From assembly GCF_000685095.1 (NCBI RefSeq), contig NZ_BAYE01000007.1, positions 248,001-312,000 on the forward strand: a stretch of DNA of 64,000 nucleotides. Reading direction: 5' to 3'. Source of the stretch: Paraburkholderia caledonica NBRC 102488. GTDB lineage: Bacteria; Pseudomonadota; Gammaproteobacteria; Burkholderiales; Burkholderiaceae. Shown piece after piece: positions 29,201-38,237 of this stretch (its first letter is position 1; each line of letters begins with the position of its first letter). The notes under the pieces are model-generated. The model searched no databases. It saw only the letters and a list, made by a program, of their open reading frames with translations, and was not told the DNA's origin. Made by a program: the position numbers and the translations under genes.

Positions 29201-29876
29201 CGGATGACAGGACGGCTACGGTCCGGAGTGAACTGAATGGGGGCGCTGCGCGTGGCGCCGATGGTACCTGAGATTGCCGCGGCGGCGGAATGGACGACTG
29301 GGCAGGGCGCGGAGAAACCCGTAACAAAAAGTGACCACGGAGTAGCGGCCAAGCGGCGAGCGCGCAATGAAGGCTCAGTGAGCGGCGAGTGCTTCGCCGG
29401 CAAGCAGGGCGCAGGCGGCCATTAAAAAGCGCCTCGGCGACAAGTGCTTCGAGCATGCGAAGCGCTTATCGGAAGCACGTGAACAGTATATCAATGCCTG
29501 CAAACATGCGCATTTAACCCGACCCGCTCGCATCGAGCATAACTAAACCCTTTGCGCTTCTGGCGCGGCTAGATTAAATTGTGCATCGCTGCCGCGAACA
29601 CACATTTCGCGCGGCGCGACCCGGCACGACACACAAGAACCGGGCGCGTCTGCGAATATCGCGGCTTGCCGGTCTGCGGACCGCATCGCATGAGCGTCTT
29701 CGCCATCGCGTGCGGCACATGGCAGCCGGCCTCTCATCGCCTCTCGCATCTCGTGTCGCAGCCACAGCCGGCTATGCCTCGCCGCGCGCCTCGTCGCGCC
29801 TCGGGCATGGCCGCAGGTAGTCGTAACGAAGCCGCTTATTCAAGCGGTCCAATGTGAAGCTAAGGAGAGAAGCAAT
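29201..29876. other. 676-base divergent region
   Basis: Between the TAXI-type gene and the BON gene. Several short frames cross it, none with protein-like sequence. It should hold promoters for both genes, but no clear box pair stands out. TAAGGAGAGAAGCAAT before the BON start is the only firm signal. Confidence 0.5.
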
Positions 29877-30230
29877 ATGAAATCGGTCGGTTTTCTGAAG
29901 ACGCTGGGCTCGGTGGTGGCAATGGTGGTGGCATGCAACGTCTATGCTCAGGCAAGCGATGCAACGGCAACGGGCACGACAGCCGCTCCCGCCGCCAGCG
30001 CGAAGGCGAGCAAGAAGGCCAATAGCCAGCTGGGCCGCAAGGTGCGCGCCGCGCTCTCGAAGACGCAAGGCATCGACGTGTCCAACATCGCCGTGCGCGC
30101 CCGCGGCGGCGCCGTGACGCTCACGGGCTCGGTGCCCGATCAAGGTCAGATCGACGCGGCCGGCGAGGCAGCGAAGGGTGTTGCCGGCGTGACGTCGGTG
30201 TCGAACAAGCTGAACGTGATGCAGCAGTAA
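29877..30230 (+). CDS. Periplasmic BON-domain protein
   Basis: 117 residues. A Sec signal peptide (cut near VYA-QAS, about residue 25) and an Ala/Thr-rich linker precede one BON domain (about 50-116; GRKVRAALSKTQGIDVSNIAV, GAVTLTGSVPDQGQIDAAGE, GVTSVSNKLNV). BON proteins such as OsmY bind membranes or proteins during osmotic or envelope stress. TAAGGAGAG precedes the ATG. Confidence 0.85.
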   Translation: MKSVGFLKTLGSVVAMVVACNVYAQASDATATGTTAAPAASAKASKKANSQLGRKVRAALSKTQGIDVSNIAVRARGGAVTLTGSVPDQGQIDAAGEAAKGVAGVTSVSNKLNVMQQ

Positions 30231-30326
30231 GTGCGGCGAGCGGGCGCATCGGTAAGCCCGCTGTGACGGCGCACTGATCAGGCGCCTAGCCGCGCAGCGA
30301 TTAGCGCCCCTCACACGGCGCGGCTT

Positions 30327-30431
30327 ATGAGGTGGTGCGTCGCGCGGGTGTTTTCCGACGTAACGCACCACTTCGACCACTTCGATGTGCGCGAACGAGA
30401 AAGCTCCGGCAGCCATGCCGGAGCTTTTTTG
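30327..30431 (+). ncRNA. Candidate small RNA or 3' structured element
   Basis: A hairpin with perfect 9-bp arms GTGGTGCGT (30332-30340) and ACGCACCAC (30363-30371) stands about 30 bases before the strong terminator at 30400. The stretch is about 100 bases after the BON stop and has no gene on it. Arrangement fits a small regulatory RNA or a long structured 3' UTR of the BON transcript. Start is not known. Confidence 0.35.
30400..30431 (+). terminator. Rho-independent terminator
   Basis: Arms AAAGCTCCGGC (30400-30410) and GCCGGAGCTTT (30417-30427) around a 6-base loop, then T-rich sequence (TTTTTTGTTTT overall). A textbook terminator 170 bases after the BON stop. Confidence 0.9.
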
Positions 30432-30606
30432 TTTTGTGCCACGCCGTGCATGAAACGGCAGCGGCAAAGCTGCAACAACATAGCGGCAACGACGGTTTCA
30501 TCAGACGCTGCACTGCAAGCCAGGCGCCGTCGTCCAATGTGTGGGATGACACATTTCCGACGCCACGCTAAGCGTACCGTATGCATGAAGAACTGGAGTC
30601 AACGCC

Positions 30607-30855
30607 ATGCAAACTACGCTCCTGCGCTATACCGATCTGCCTATCACCGACCGGGCCGCATTCGAACTGGTGTGCGCGCGGCACGGCTTTGCGCCCGTGC
30701 ATTTTGACATCAGCATTTGCGCCGATCCCGCCGATGCTGCCCATGAGCGCCTCGTCACTGTGCGGCGTGGCGGCTGGGCTCAATCGTATTACGACCGCCA
30801 GGGCCAATGGGTCAGACAGTTCGAGGCCGATCTGACCTGCCGCTTTTTCAGGTGA
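30607..30855 (+). CDS. Small uncharacterised protein
   Basis: 82 residues (MQTTLLRYTDLPITDRAAFELVC...), soluble, with no signal peptide, membrane segment or recognised domain. CTGGAG lies about 9 bases before the ATG and codon use looks native. It is 176 bases after a terminator, so it is its own unit; the next gene is convergent. Family not recognised. Confidence 0.55.
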   Translation: MQTTLLRYTDLPITDRAAFELVCARHGFAPVHFDISICADPADAAHERLVTVRRGGWAQSYYDRQGQWVRQFEADLTCRFFR

Positions 30856-30954
30856 CGACGACGGCGGGAGCCCGGCATCGTCGTGCGTCATCAGTCTGGC
30901 ACAAGGCGAAGATCAGACCGGCGTGACGCCAGCTTCACGCGACGTCACGCGGCT

Positions 30955-31743
30955 TCACGCCAGCACCAGACGCACGCCTACCAGCGTGAGCGTCGCCGCG
31001 AGCAGATTGCGTAGCAGCGCATCCGGCGCGCGCGCGGAGAGCATGCTGCCCACCGCGATGCCCGGCAGCGAGCCCACGAGCAGCGACAGCAGCATCGACC
31101 AGTCGACGGAACCGAGCAGCCAATGGCCCGCGCCTGCCAGCAGCGTAAGCGGTACCGCATGCGCAATGTCGGAGCCGACGATGCGCGTTGTCGGCAGCAT
31201 CGGGTAAAGCAGCAGCAAGATAGTCACACCGATCGCGCCCGCGCCCACCGAAGTCAGCGATACGAGCACACCGAGCACCGCGCCCGTCAGCATGGTGAGT
31301 CCCAGCGTGCGTCCCTGGCTGGGCGTACGCTGACGGTGCGCGCCCAGCGCCGTGAGTTGCGGGCGGAACACGAGCGCGACTGCCGTGACCAGAAGCGCGA
31401 CCCCGAGCACGATCTGGATCAGTCGGCTCGCGCCCGGCGTGTCCATCCCATAGCGGTGCAGCAGCACCAGCGTGACCGTCGCGGCCGGCACGCTACCGGC
31501 GGCGAGCCGCAGCGTCACCTGCCAGTCCACGGAGCCTTTCAGGCCGTGCACCAGCGTTCCGGTCGCCTTGGTGGCGGACGCGTACAGAAGGTCGGTGCCG
31601 ACTGCGGTCGCCGGATGTACGTTGAACAGGAGGACCAGGATCGGCGTCATCAGCGAGCCGCCGCCAACGCCCGTCAGCCCGACCAGGAAGCCGACGAACA
31701 GGCCGGAGGCGGAGTACAGCAAATCGATATGGGGAAGAGCCAT
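30955..31743 (-). CDS. TauE/SafE-family membrane transporter
   Basis: A 262-residue protein of about eight helices. FVGFLVGLTGVGGGSLMTPIL and GAVLGVLVSLTSVGAGAIGVTI are the paired family motifs. Members are thought to move sulfite, sulfoacetate or related organic anions across the inner membrane. It follows the LysE gene, in the same direction, after 211 bases. Substrate not inferable. Confidence 0.85.
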   Translation of the reverse strand: MALPHIDLLYSASGLFVGFLVGLTGVGGGSLMTPILVLLFNVHPATAVGTDLLYASATKATGTLVHGLKGSVDWQVTLRLAAGSVPAATVTLVLLHRYGMDTPGASRLIQIVLGVALLVTAVALVFRPQLTALGAHRQRTPSQGRTLGLTMLTGAVLGVLVSLTSVGAGAIGVTILLLLYPMLPTTRIVGSDIAHAVPLTLLAGAGHWLLGSVDWSMLLSLLVGSLPGIAVGSMLSARAPDALLRNLLAATLTLVGVRLVLA

Positions 31744-31954
31744 TGATGAGACCGCTGGCGGTCGGTGGATTGACAGTTAGGGCACGGGCGGCGCGCGTGT
31801 CCCCGTCGCCGACGCAGCTCGGCAAATCGGGCATCTGGCAACGCTCGGCGCAGCGAAAGCCGCTATTGTCGCAAAACTGACGCGCGAGCGTACGAACGGC
31901 GCGGAACGCACATGCCGAAGTCGTCCGCGCGCGGCCTGACGCGTTCCCCAGCGC

Positions 31955-32602
31955 TCAAAGCGCGCGGCGAATTTCGACGACGCCGAAGGCCGCGAGCATG
32001 ATTCCGACGAGCCGGTCGATCGCGAGCCGCAATTTGCTGCCGATAGCGTGCCGCGCGAGCGATACCACCGTCACAAGAAAGCACCACCACGCGATTGAGC
32101 CGCAGAAAACGCCGCCGACCGTCGTGAGCGCAATCGTCGACGAAAACGCGCCGCGCGGTGCCAGCGTCGTGAACAACGCGGCGAACATGATGACCGTCTG
32201 CGGATTGGTCAGCGTGAGCAGCAAGGAACTCGCGTAGGCGCGCAGCGCCCCCGCGCGGCCCACTTGCGCGAGCTTGCCATTGCCGTTCGCCTCGCCGTTG
32301 GCCGCGTCGACGGGAGGTTTTTGCAGCAACGTGCGCACGCCGAGATACAGCAAAAACAGTCCGGCAAGCAGATGCAGCGGCCGGTCGTATGCCAGCATGA
32401 ACTGCGAAATGCCGACGAGTCCGAGCGCTGCGATCAGACCATAGAACGCGTCGCCGCTCGCAATGCCCAGGCCGATCGCGAGTCCGGCGCGCGGGCCGCC
32501 CGTCAGCGTGCGGCGGATGCAAAGCATACCCATGGGCCCCACTGGCGCGGCAATCGCAAGGCCGACGCCGGCGGCGGTAACGAACAGGCTGGTCATGGAC
32601 AT
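31955..32602 (-). CDS. LysE-family amino acid exporter
   Basis: A 215-residue, six-helix exporter. The start MSMTSLFVTAAGVGLAIAAPVGPMG carries the family motif (GxxxAxPVGPM), and SLLLTLTNPQTVIMFAALF the second. The frame is open further upstream to 32737, but the ATG at 32602 fits the family and has GGA 10 bases before it. It is divergent from the LysR gene at 32871 over 268 bases, as in LysE-LysG-type pairs. Confidence 0.85.
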   Translation of the reverse strand: MSMTSLFVTAAGVGLAIAAPVGPMGMLCIRRTLTGGPRAGLAIGLGIASGDAFYGLIAALGLVGISQFMLAYDRPLHLLAGLFLLYLGVRTLLQKPPVDAANGEANGNGKLAQVGRAGALRAYASSLLLTLTNPQTVIMFAALFTTLAPRGAFSSTIALTTVGGVFCGSIAWWCFLVTVVSLARHAIGSKLRLAIDRLVGIMLAAFGVVEIRRAL

Positions 32603-32870
32603 GGCGATTTCCGTGAAGTTTTCATGGTCGGTAGCGATACAGTCACCGGGCGGGCCGCATGCATCGCAAAACATAAAAAGAAAGCGACGGCATCCGCGAG
32701 CAACGCCCAGCATAACGAGCCCGCAAGCCGCGAGCAAGCGGCCAGCGGTCCAGCAGCAGAGCCACCGCGCAAGCGCTGCGCATCAATCGACCGTGGATAC
32801 CCTGGCATCAGGTCCGGCACAGCTTTACTCGGGCATAATTTTCCCCACTCTTACTTTGGAGCCATCCCGC

Positions 32871-33764
32871 ATGTGGCAGATCGATCAGGTGACGTTGCGC
32901 TTGTTCATTGCCGTTTGCGAGGAAGGCACGATCGCGCGCGCCGCGGAACGCGAGTTCATCGCGCCGTCGGCGGTCAGCAAGCGGCTCGCCGACCTCGAGG
33001 CGCTCGTCGACGTCGCGTTGCTTTCGCGCAGTCAGCGTGGTGTGCGCGCCACTGCCGCGGGCGAGGCGCTGTTGCGGCATGCACGGCTCATCATGCGCAG
33101 CCATGAACGCATGCAGGCCGAACTGAGCCAATATGCAGCCGGCGCGCGCGGCCATGTTCGCGTGCTGGCGAACGTGTCGTCGATGGTCGAGTTTTTGCCC
33201 GAGGCGTTGTCCGAATTTCTAAAGGCCAATCCGCAGATACGCGTGGATGTCGAAGAGCGCGTGAGCACGGAAATCGTTCGGGGCCTCGAAGAAGGCGTGG
33301 CCGATCTCGGCATCTGCCGCGACGTGGTGCCGATGGGTAGTCTCGACGCGCTGCCGTATCGAGCCGATCACCTCGCGCTAATCGTGCCGCGTGGCCATCC
33401 ACTTGCCGGCGAGGCGGCCATCGGCTTCGAGCAGACGCTTGCGTTCGATCACCTCGGGCTCTCGTCGAATGCGTCGGTCAATGCGCTGATGCAGCGGATC
33501 GCGGCTGAGAAAGGACGCGAACTCAACTATCGCACCTACGTGTCGACGTTCGACGCCGCCTATCGTTTTATCCAGGCCGGCCTCGCGGTAGCCATTCTGC
33601 CCGGCGAGGCGCTGCCCCGTCATGCCGCCGACGAATACGGCATCGTCGCCGTGCCGTTGCGCGAAGCGTGGGCCGAACGGCGCTTCGTGATCTGCGTGCG
33701 CGACCGCAGCGCGCTGACGCTCGCCGCGGCGCATTTGCTGGAGCATTTGCTGCGCATGGTTTGA
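32871..33764 (+). CDS. LysR-family transcriptional regulator
   Basis: 297 residues. The winged HTH (GTIARAAEREFIAPSAVSKRLADLEALVD) and a periplasmic-binding-like effector domain (about 90-290; VRVLANVSSMVEFLPEAL, LGICRDVVPMGSL) are clear. TTTGGAGCC precedes the ATG. It faces away from lysE and points towards the lyase/CoA-transferase operon 294 bases downstream, so it may control either. Position in front of that operon makes it the likelier regulator. Confidence 0.87.
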   Translation: MWQIDQVTLRLFIAVCEEGTIARAAEREFIAPSAVSKRLADLEALVDVALLSRSQRGVRATAAGEALLRHARLIMRSHERMQAELSQYAAGARGHVRVLANVSSMVEFLPEALSEFLKANPQIRVDVEERVSTEIVRGLEEGVADLGICRDVVPMGSLDALPYRADHLALIVPRGHPLAGEAAIGFEQTLAFDHLGLSSNASVNALMQRIAAEKGRELNYRTYVSTFDAAYRFIQAGLAVAILPGEALPRHAADEYGIVAVPLREAWAERRFVICVRDRSALTLAAAHLLEHLLRMV

Positions 33765-33889
33765 CGCATGCGCAGAGGTAGCGCCCGACTTCCAATCCGA
33801 AGCGAAATCAGGCCGCCTGGCCGCTTGCAATCTGCGATTCAAGAGACGCGCATGGGCGCGCAGGTTGGCACTTCGCATCCTCTGAAAAG

Positions 33890-33899
33890 CCCTTAAGGG
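33890..33899. promoter_or_regulatory. Palindrome before the lyase operon
   Basis: CCCTTAAGGG is a perfect 10-base palindrome within AAGCCCTTAAGGGTTT, 159 bases before the lyase start in the 293-base region 33765-34057. No other feature is seen in that region. Confidence 0.3.
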
Positions 33900-34057
33900 T
33901 TTCCCCTTTGCGACGGCGCATGCCCGTCCCGCTTGTGTCGCCGGCCATCGTCAACGGCGATGGAGTGCTTCGTCAACGCAGACTTTGCGACGCGGCCTCG
34001 CGCAGGCACGCTGTGATCCGTGCTTCATTTCCCCGCATTTTCCGCAGGATTCAAAAC

Positions 34058-35041
34058 ATGAGTGATATGAGGGAGCGCGTCGTCGTGACCGAGGTCGGCA
34101 TGCGCGACGGTCTGCAAAGCATCGCCCAAACGATGCCCACCGAATCCAAACGCCGCTGGATCGACGCCGCCTATGCCGCCGGCGTGCGGCACATGGAAGT
34201 GGCTTCGTTTGTGCCGGCGAAGTTGCTGCCGCAAATGGCCGACGCCGACGCGGTCATTGCCCACGCGCTGGGCTATGGCGATCTGATCGTGACCGCACTC
34301 GTGCCGAACCTGAAAGGCGCGCAACGTGCGCTCGAAGCGGGCGTGCATCGGATCGTCGCGCCGATCTCGGTGAGCACCGCGCACAGCCTCGCGAACGTGC
34401 GCAAGACGCCGGCCGAAATGATCGACGTGTTCGCGGCAATGCGCGAGGCGATCGACAGCGTGCCGGGTGCAGGCACGCGGCGTGTGGAGTTGATTGCCGG
34501 TTTGTCGACTGTATTCGGCTGCACGCTGCAAGGCGCGGTGCCCTATGAAGACATCGCCGCCATTGCACGCGACGCGGTGCGTGCAGGTGCCGATGTGATC
34601 GCACTCGGCGATACGACCGGCGAAGCGACGCCGCGCCAGGTCGGCGAGATTATCGAAATCGTACGGGACGCGGCGGGCGACAAACTGCGCTCGCTGCATC
34701 TGCACGACACGCGAGGCCTTGCGCTCGCCAACACGTTGGTCGGACTACAACATGGCATCCGCGAATTCGACGCATCGCTCGCCGGGCTTGGCGGTTGCCC
34801 GCACGCGCCTGGCGCGACCGGCAACGTCAACACCGAAGATCTCGTCTTCATGCTCGAAAGCATGGGCTATGAAACCGGCATTGACCTCACGCGCCTGATC
34901 GCGTCGCGTGCAGTGCTCGCCGATGCATTGCCCGGTGAGCCGCTTTACGGCTATCTCGCGCGTGCCGGTTTGCCCAGGCAGTTCGCCGCTTCGAGACAGA
35001 TCGAATCTTTACCTTCTTCCTGCTCACAGGTGCTGCAATGA
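34058..35041 (+). CDS. Hydroxymethylglutaryl-CoA lyase family protein
   Basis: A 327-residue HMGL-like TIM barrel. TEVGMRDGLQ (catalytic Arg and Asp), VEVASFV-type HMEVASFVPAKLLPQM, HLHDTRGLALAN (metal His) and GLGGCPHAPGATGNVNTEDL (active-site Cys loop) are all present. It cleaves (S)-HMG-CoA or a close relative to acetyl-CoA and acetoacetate or a ketoacid. CAGGA precedes the ATG at 34058; a longer upstream frame lacks family sequence. The stop overlaps the CoA-transferase start (ATGA). Being paired with a CoA transferase and transporter suggests catabolism of a free acid, not leucine breakdown. Confidence 0.88.
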   Translation: MSDMRERVVVTEVGMRDGLQSIAQTMPTESKRRWIDAAYAAGVRHMEVASFVPAKLLPQMADADAVIAHALGYGDLIVTALVPNLKGAQRALEAGVHRIVAPISVSTAHSLANVRKTPAEMIDVFAAMREAIDSVPGAGTRRVELIAGLSTVFGCTLQGAVPYEDIAAIARDAVRAGADVIALGDTTGEATPRQVGEIIEIVRDAAGDKLRSLHLHDTRGLALANTLVGLQHGIREFDASLAGLGGCPHAPGATGNVNTEDLVFMLESMGYETGIDLTRLIASRAVLADALPGEPLYGYLARAGLPRQFAASRQIESLPSSCSQVLQ

Positions 35042-36276
35042 ACGCCCATTCCGCTATCGCCAGTTCCGCCACTGAAGCGCCGCCGCAGAGCGCGTTGCCG
35101 CTTGCCGGCATTCGCGTAATCGAGTTGTCGCATATGGTGATGGGTCCGACCTGCGGGATGATTCTCGGCGACCTCGGCGCAGAAGTCATCAAGGTCGAGC
35201 CGCCGCGCGGCGACGGCACGCGCCGCCTGCTCGGCACCGGCGCGGGTTTTTTCCGCACCTTTAATCGCAACAAGAAGAGCGTCGCGCTCGATCTCGATAG
35301 CGAAGCGGGACTGGCTGCACTTCACAAGCTTGTCGATACTGCCGACGTGTTCGTCGAAAACTTCAAGCCGGGCCGCATGGCGACGCTCGGTCTCGACTAT
35401 GCGTCGCTCCGCGAGCGCAACCCGAAGCTGATCTACGTATCGCACAAGGGCTTTCTCAATGGCCCGTACGAACACCGCCTCGCGCTCGACGAAGTCGTGC
35501 AGATGATGGCGGGCCTCGCGTACATGACCGGTCCGGTGGGCCGCCCGCTGCGTGCGGGCAGTTCGGTCAACGACATCATGGGCGGCATGTTCGGCGCGAT
35601 CGGCGTGCTCGCCGCACTGCACGAACGGCATTCGAGCGGGCGCGGCAAGGAAGTGCAAAGCGCGCTCTTCGAAAACTGTGTGCTGCTGTCCGCGCAGCAC
35701 ATGCAGCAGTACGCCGCGACCGGTGTGCCGCCGGCGCCGATGCCTGAGCGCATCAGTGCATGGGCCGTCTACGACGTCTTCACGCTCGCGAACAACGAGC
35801 AGATGTTCATTGCCGCGACCGGCGACGGCCAATGGCGCGCATTGTGCGCGATTCTCGGCCGCGGCGATCTGCTCGCCGATCCGCGCCTTGCGACGAACAA
35901 CGACCGCGTGCTCGCGCGCTCATGGCTGCTGCAAACGCTGGGCGACACCTTGAGCCGTTTCGAAGGCGCGGCGCTCGTGCCGCTGTTCGAGCGCGACCAT
36001 ATTCCGTTCGCGTCGATTGCGAAGCCCGAGGAACTGTTCGACGACCCGCACCTTAAGGAAAGCGGCGGCCTTGCTCGCCTCACGCTCGACGACGGCAGTG
36101 AAACCGCCATGCCGCTGCTGCCTATTTCGATCGACGGTGCGCGTTTGCAGCCCCGTCAGCCCATCGCGAAGATCGGCGAGCACACGGTGGCGGTATTGCG
36201 CGAGCTCGGTTATGACGAGGCGCAAATCGCGCTGCTGAACAGCGACTCGAATCGGGCGCCACGCGAGGCTGCGTGA
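35038..36276 (+). CDS. Class III CoA-transferase (CaiB/BaiF)
   Basis: A 412-residue CoA transferase, with LAGIRVIELSHMVMGPTCGMILGDLGAEVIKVEPPRGD at the start, FNRNKKSVALDLDSEAG, and SVNDIMGGMFGAIGVLAALHER containing the expected catalytic aspartate. It would move CoA from a donor (succinyl- or acetyl-CoA) to the acid that the upstream lyase then cleaves. It is coupled to the lyase through an ATGA overlap. Confidence 0.88.
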   Translation: MNAHSAIASSATEAPPQSALPLAGIRVIELSHMVMGPTCGMILGDLGAEVIKVEPPRGDGTRRLLGTGAGFFRTFNRNKKSVALDLDSEAGLAALHKLVDTADVFVENFKPGRMATLGLDYASLRERNPKLIYVSHKGFLNGPYEHRLALDEVVQMMAGLAYMTGPVGRPLRAGSSVNDIMGGMFGAIGVLAALHERHSSGRGKEVQSALFENCVLLSAQHMQQYAATGVPPAPMPERISAWAVYDVFTLANNEQMFIAATGDGQWRALCAILGRGDLLADPRLATNNDRVLARSWLLQTLGDTLSRFEGAALVPLFERDHIPFASIAKPEELFDDPHLKESGGLARLTLDDGSETAMPLLPISIDGARLQPRQPIAKIGEHTVAVLRELGYDEAQIALLNSDSNRAPREAA

Positions 36277-36338
36277 TCAGCAGCGAACACGGTCAATCAA
36301 GCTTATCCGGCGCAGACCGGCATTCAAGGAGACAGACG

Positions 36339-37820
36339 ATGAAGTCGTCGAATCAGACGGTGTATGCGACAGCGGTCGGCGATGCCGGCGCCCTCGGCTT
36401 GCCTTCGGGCGCAGGTGCATCGGCGGGTAGCCGCGCAGAAGAAATAGCGCTGGGCGGCGCGCGCATTTCCGCGCGGCTCGACCGCTTGCCGGCCACGCGT
36501 TCCATCTGGAAGCTGGTGATGTTGTTGAGCCTCGGGCTCTTCTTCGAACTGTACGACCTGATGTTCTCGGGCTATATCGCGCCGGGACTCGTGCGCAGCG
36601 GCATTCTGACCGCGACGACGCATGGCCTGTTCGGCACGAGCGGCGTGGCGAGCTTTATCGCCGCGTTGTTCGCGGGGCTCTTCATCGGTACCGCGGCTTG
36701 TGGCTTTCTCGCCGACCGCTTTGGGCGCCGCGCAATTTTCACGTGGTCGCTACTTTGGTATACGGCGGCGAACGTCATCATGGCGTTTCAGGACACGGCG
36801 CTCGGGCTCAACTTGTGGCGTTTCATTGCGGGCATCGGCATAGGTGTGGAGATCGTGACGATCGGCACGTACATCTCCGAACTCGTGCCCAAGCACGTGC
36901 GCGGCCGAGCGTCTGCGTGTTCGCAGGCAGTCGGTTTTTGCGCGGTGCCGATCGTCGCTTTTCTCTCGTATCTGCTGGTGCCTCATCAGTACTTTGGTCT
37001 GGACGGCTGGCGTCTTGTTGTGTTGACCGGCGTGGTGGGCGCGCTCGTCGTGTGGTGGATCCGGCTCGGTTTGCCGGAGAGCCCGCGGTGGCTCGCGCAA
37101 AAAGGCCGGATCGACGAAGCGGATGCGATCATGACGCGGCTCGAAGCGCGAGTCGAACGCGAGTACGGACGAGCGCTGCCGGAACCCGCATTGCCCGAGC
37201 CGGTTCGTGCCCGCGCAGCGTTCCGCGATCTGCTGGTGCCGCCGTATCGCAAGCGCACGCTGATGCTCATCATCTTTCATGTATTCCAGACGATGGGCTA
37301 CTACGGCTTCGCCAACTGGATTCCGACGCTGCTGATCAAGCAGGGCATTACGGTGACGACGAGCCTGATGTACGCAAGCATCATCGCGGTGGCGGCGCCG
37401 CTCGGACCGTTGCTCGGCTTGCTGATTGCCGACCGTTTCGAGCGCAAGACCGTCATCATCTTCATGGCGGCCGTGAATGTGGTGTGCGGTTTGCTGTTTA
37501 GCCAGGTGCGAGAGACGGTGCTGCTGGTCAGCCTCGGCGTGTGTCTCGTGCTCGCGGGCAACATCATTTCCTATAGCTACCACGCGTATCAGGCAGAGCT
37601 CTTTCCGACGAGTATCCGGGCGCGCGCCGTGGGCTTCGTTTATTCGTGGAGCCGGCTGTCGGCAATGTTCTCTGCATTCGTGATTGCCGGTTGCCTGAGC
37701 CGCTTCGGCGTAAATGGCGTGTTCGTGTTCATTTCCGGTGCGATGGCAATTGTGATGCTCGCTATCGGCACGCTCGGCCCGAAGACACGCGATGTCGCGT
37801 TGGAGGACATCTCGAAGTAG
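36339..37820 (+). CDS. MFS transporter of the lyase operon
   Basis: A 493-residue, 12-helix major facilitator with a long N-terminal tail. DRFGRRAIFTWSL, PKHVRGRAS and the PESPRWLAQKGR loop (with a 30-residue acidic insert after it) place it in the sugar/metabolite porter group. AAGGAGACAGACG precedes the ATG at 36339. It is 62 bases after the CoA transferase, so it likely imports that pathway's acid. Confidence 0.85.
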   Translation: MKSSNQTVYATAVGDAGALGLPSGAGASAGSRAEEIALGGARISARLDRLPATRSIWKLVMLLSLGLFFELYDLMFSGYIAPGLVRSGILTATTHGLFGTSGVASFIAALFAGLFIGTAACGFLADRFGRRAIFTWSLLWYTAANVIMAFQDTALGLNLWRFIAGIGIGVEIVTIGTYISELVPKHVRGRASACSQAVGFCAVPIVAFLSYLLVPHQYFGLDGWRLVVLTGVVGALVVWWIRLGLPESPRWLAQKGRIDEADAIMTRLEARVEREYGRALPEPALPEPVRARAAFRDLLVPPYRKRTLMLIIFHVFQTMGYYGFANWIPTLLIKQGITVTTSLMYASIIAVAAPLGPLLGLLIADRFERKTVIIFMAAVNVVCGLLFSQVRETVLLVSLGVCLVLAGNIISYSYHAYQAELFPTSIRARAVGFVYSWSRLSAMFSAFVIAGCLSRFGVNGVFVFISGAMAIVMLAIGTLGPKTRDVALEDISK

Positions 37821-38237
37821 GGTCGTTGTTTGCGGAATCTGCGTCGCGCATCAACGACCAGATGTCGCTGCTTTCATCGCACGTCTCGCCAATGTGCGGT
37901 AGCGCTCATTAACGCTCGTCAGACATTTGGCGAAATGGTGTAATGGATCGGCCGACCTATTCGGTCTCCAGAAGAAATTCACCTCCTAAGTGGGCGATAC
38001 CGCTCATTTCGAAGCCGAAGAAGTCTTGGACTTGGCGCAAACTTGCTGGATCTTGGGTGTAACGTTTTCTCGCGACGAGAACCGGTGCATTGGCCGGTCG
38101 CGTGTTTCGGAAAGGGCGCGCGTTGCAAAGGCGTGCGCCACATACAAACTATCGGATGAGAGCGCCCAGTGTGCCGTTGTTCACTGGGCCGACTCATCTA
38201 TCCGCTGCAAAATGGGCGGTCATCAGAGAGATTAATC
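37821..38237. other. Intergenic region, transporter to exopolysaccharide locus
   Basis: 417 bases with no supported gene. GACC...GGTC near 37956 can pair. A consensus-like AGGAGGTGA occurs leftward at about 37981 but no good frame follows it. It should hold the promoter of the glycosyltransferase gene. Confidence 0.4.

Noticed and set aside
29579..29857. 92-codon frame before the BON gene
   Set aside because: Shadow-like composition and no ribosome site; it overlaps another low-quality frame.
37979..37990. Consensus ribosome site AGGAGGTGA on the leftward strand
   Set aside because: No start codon with a sensible frame follows within 20 bases; likely chance.
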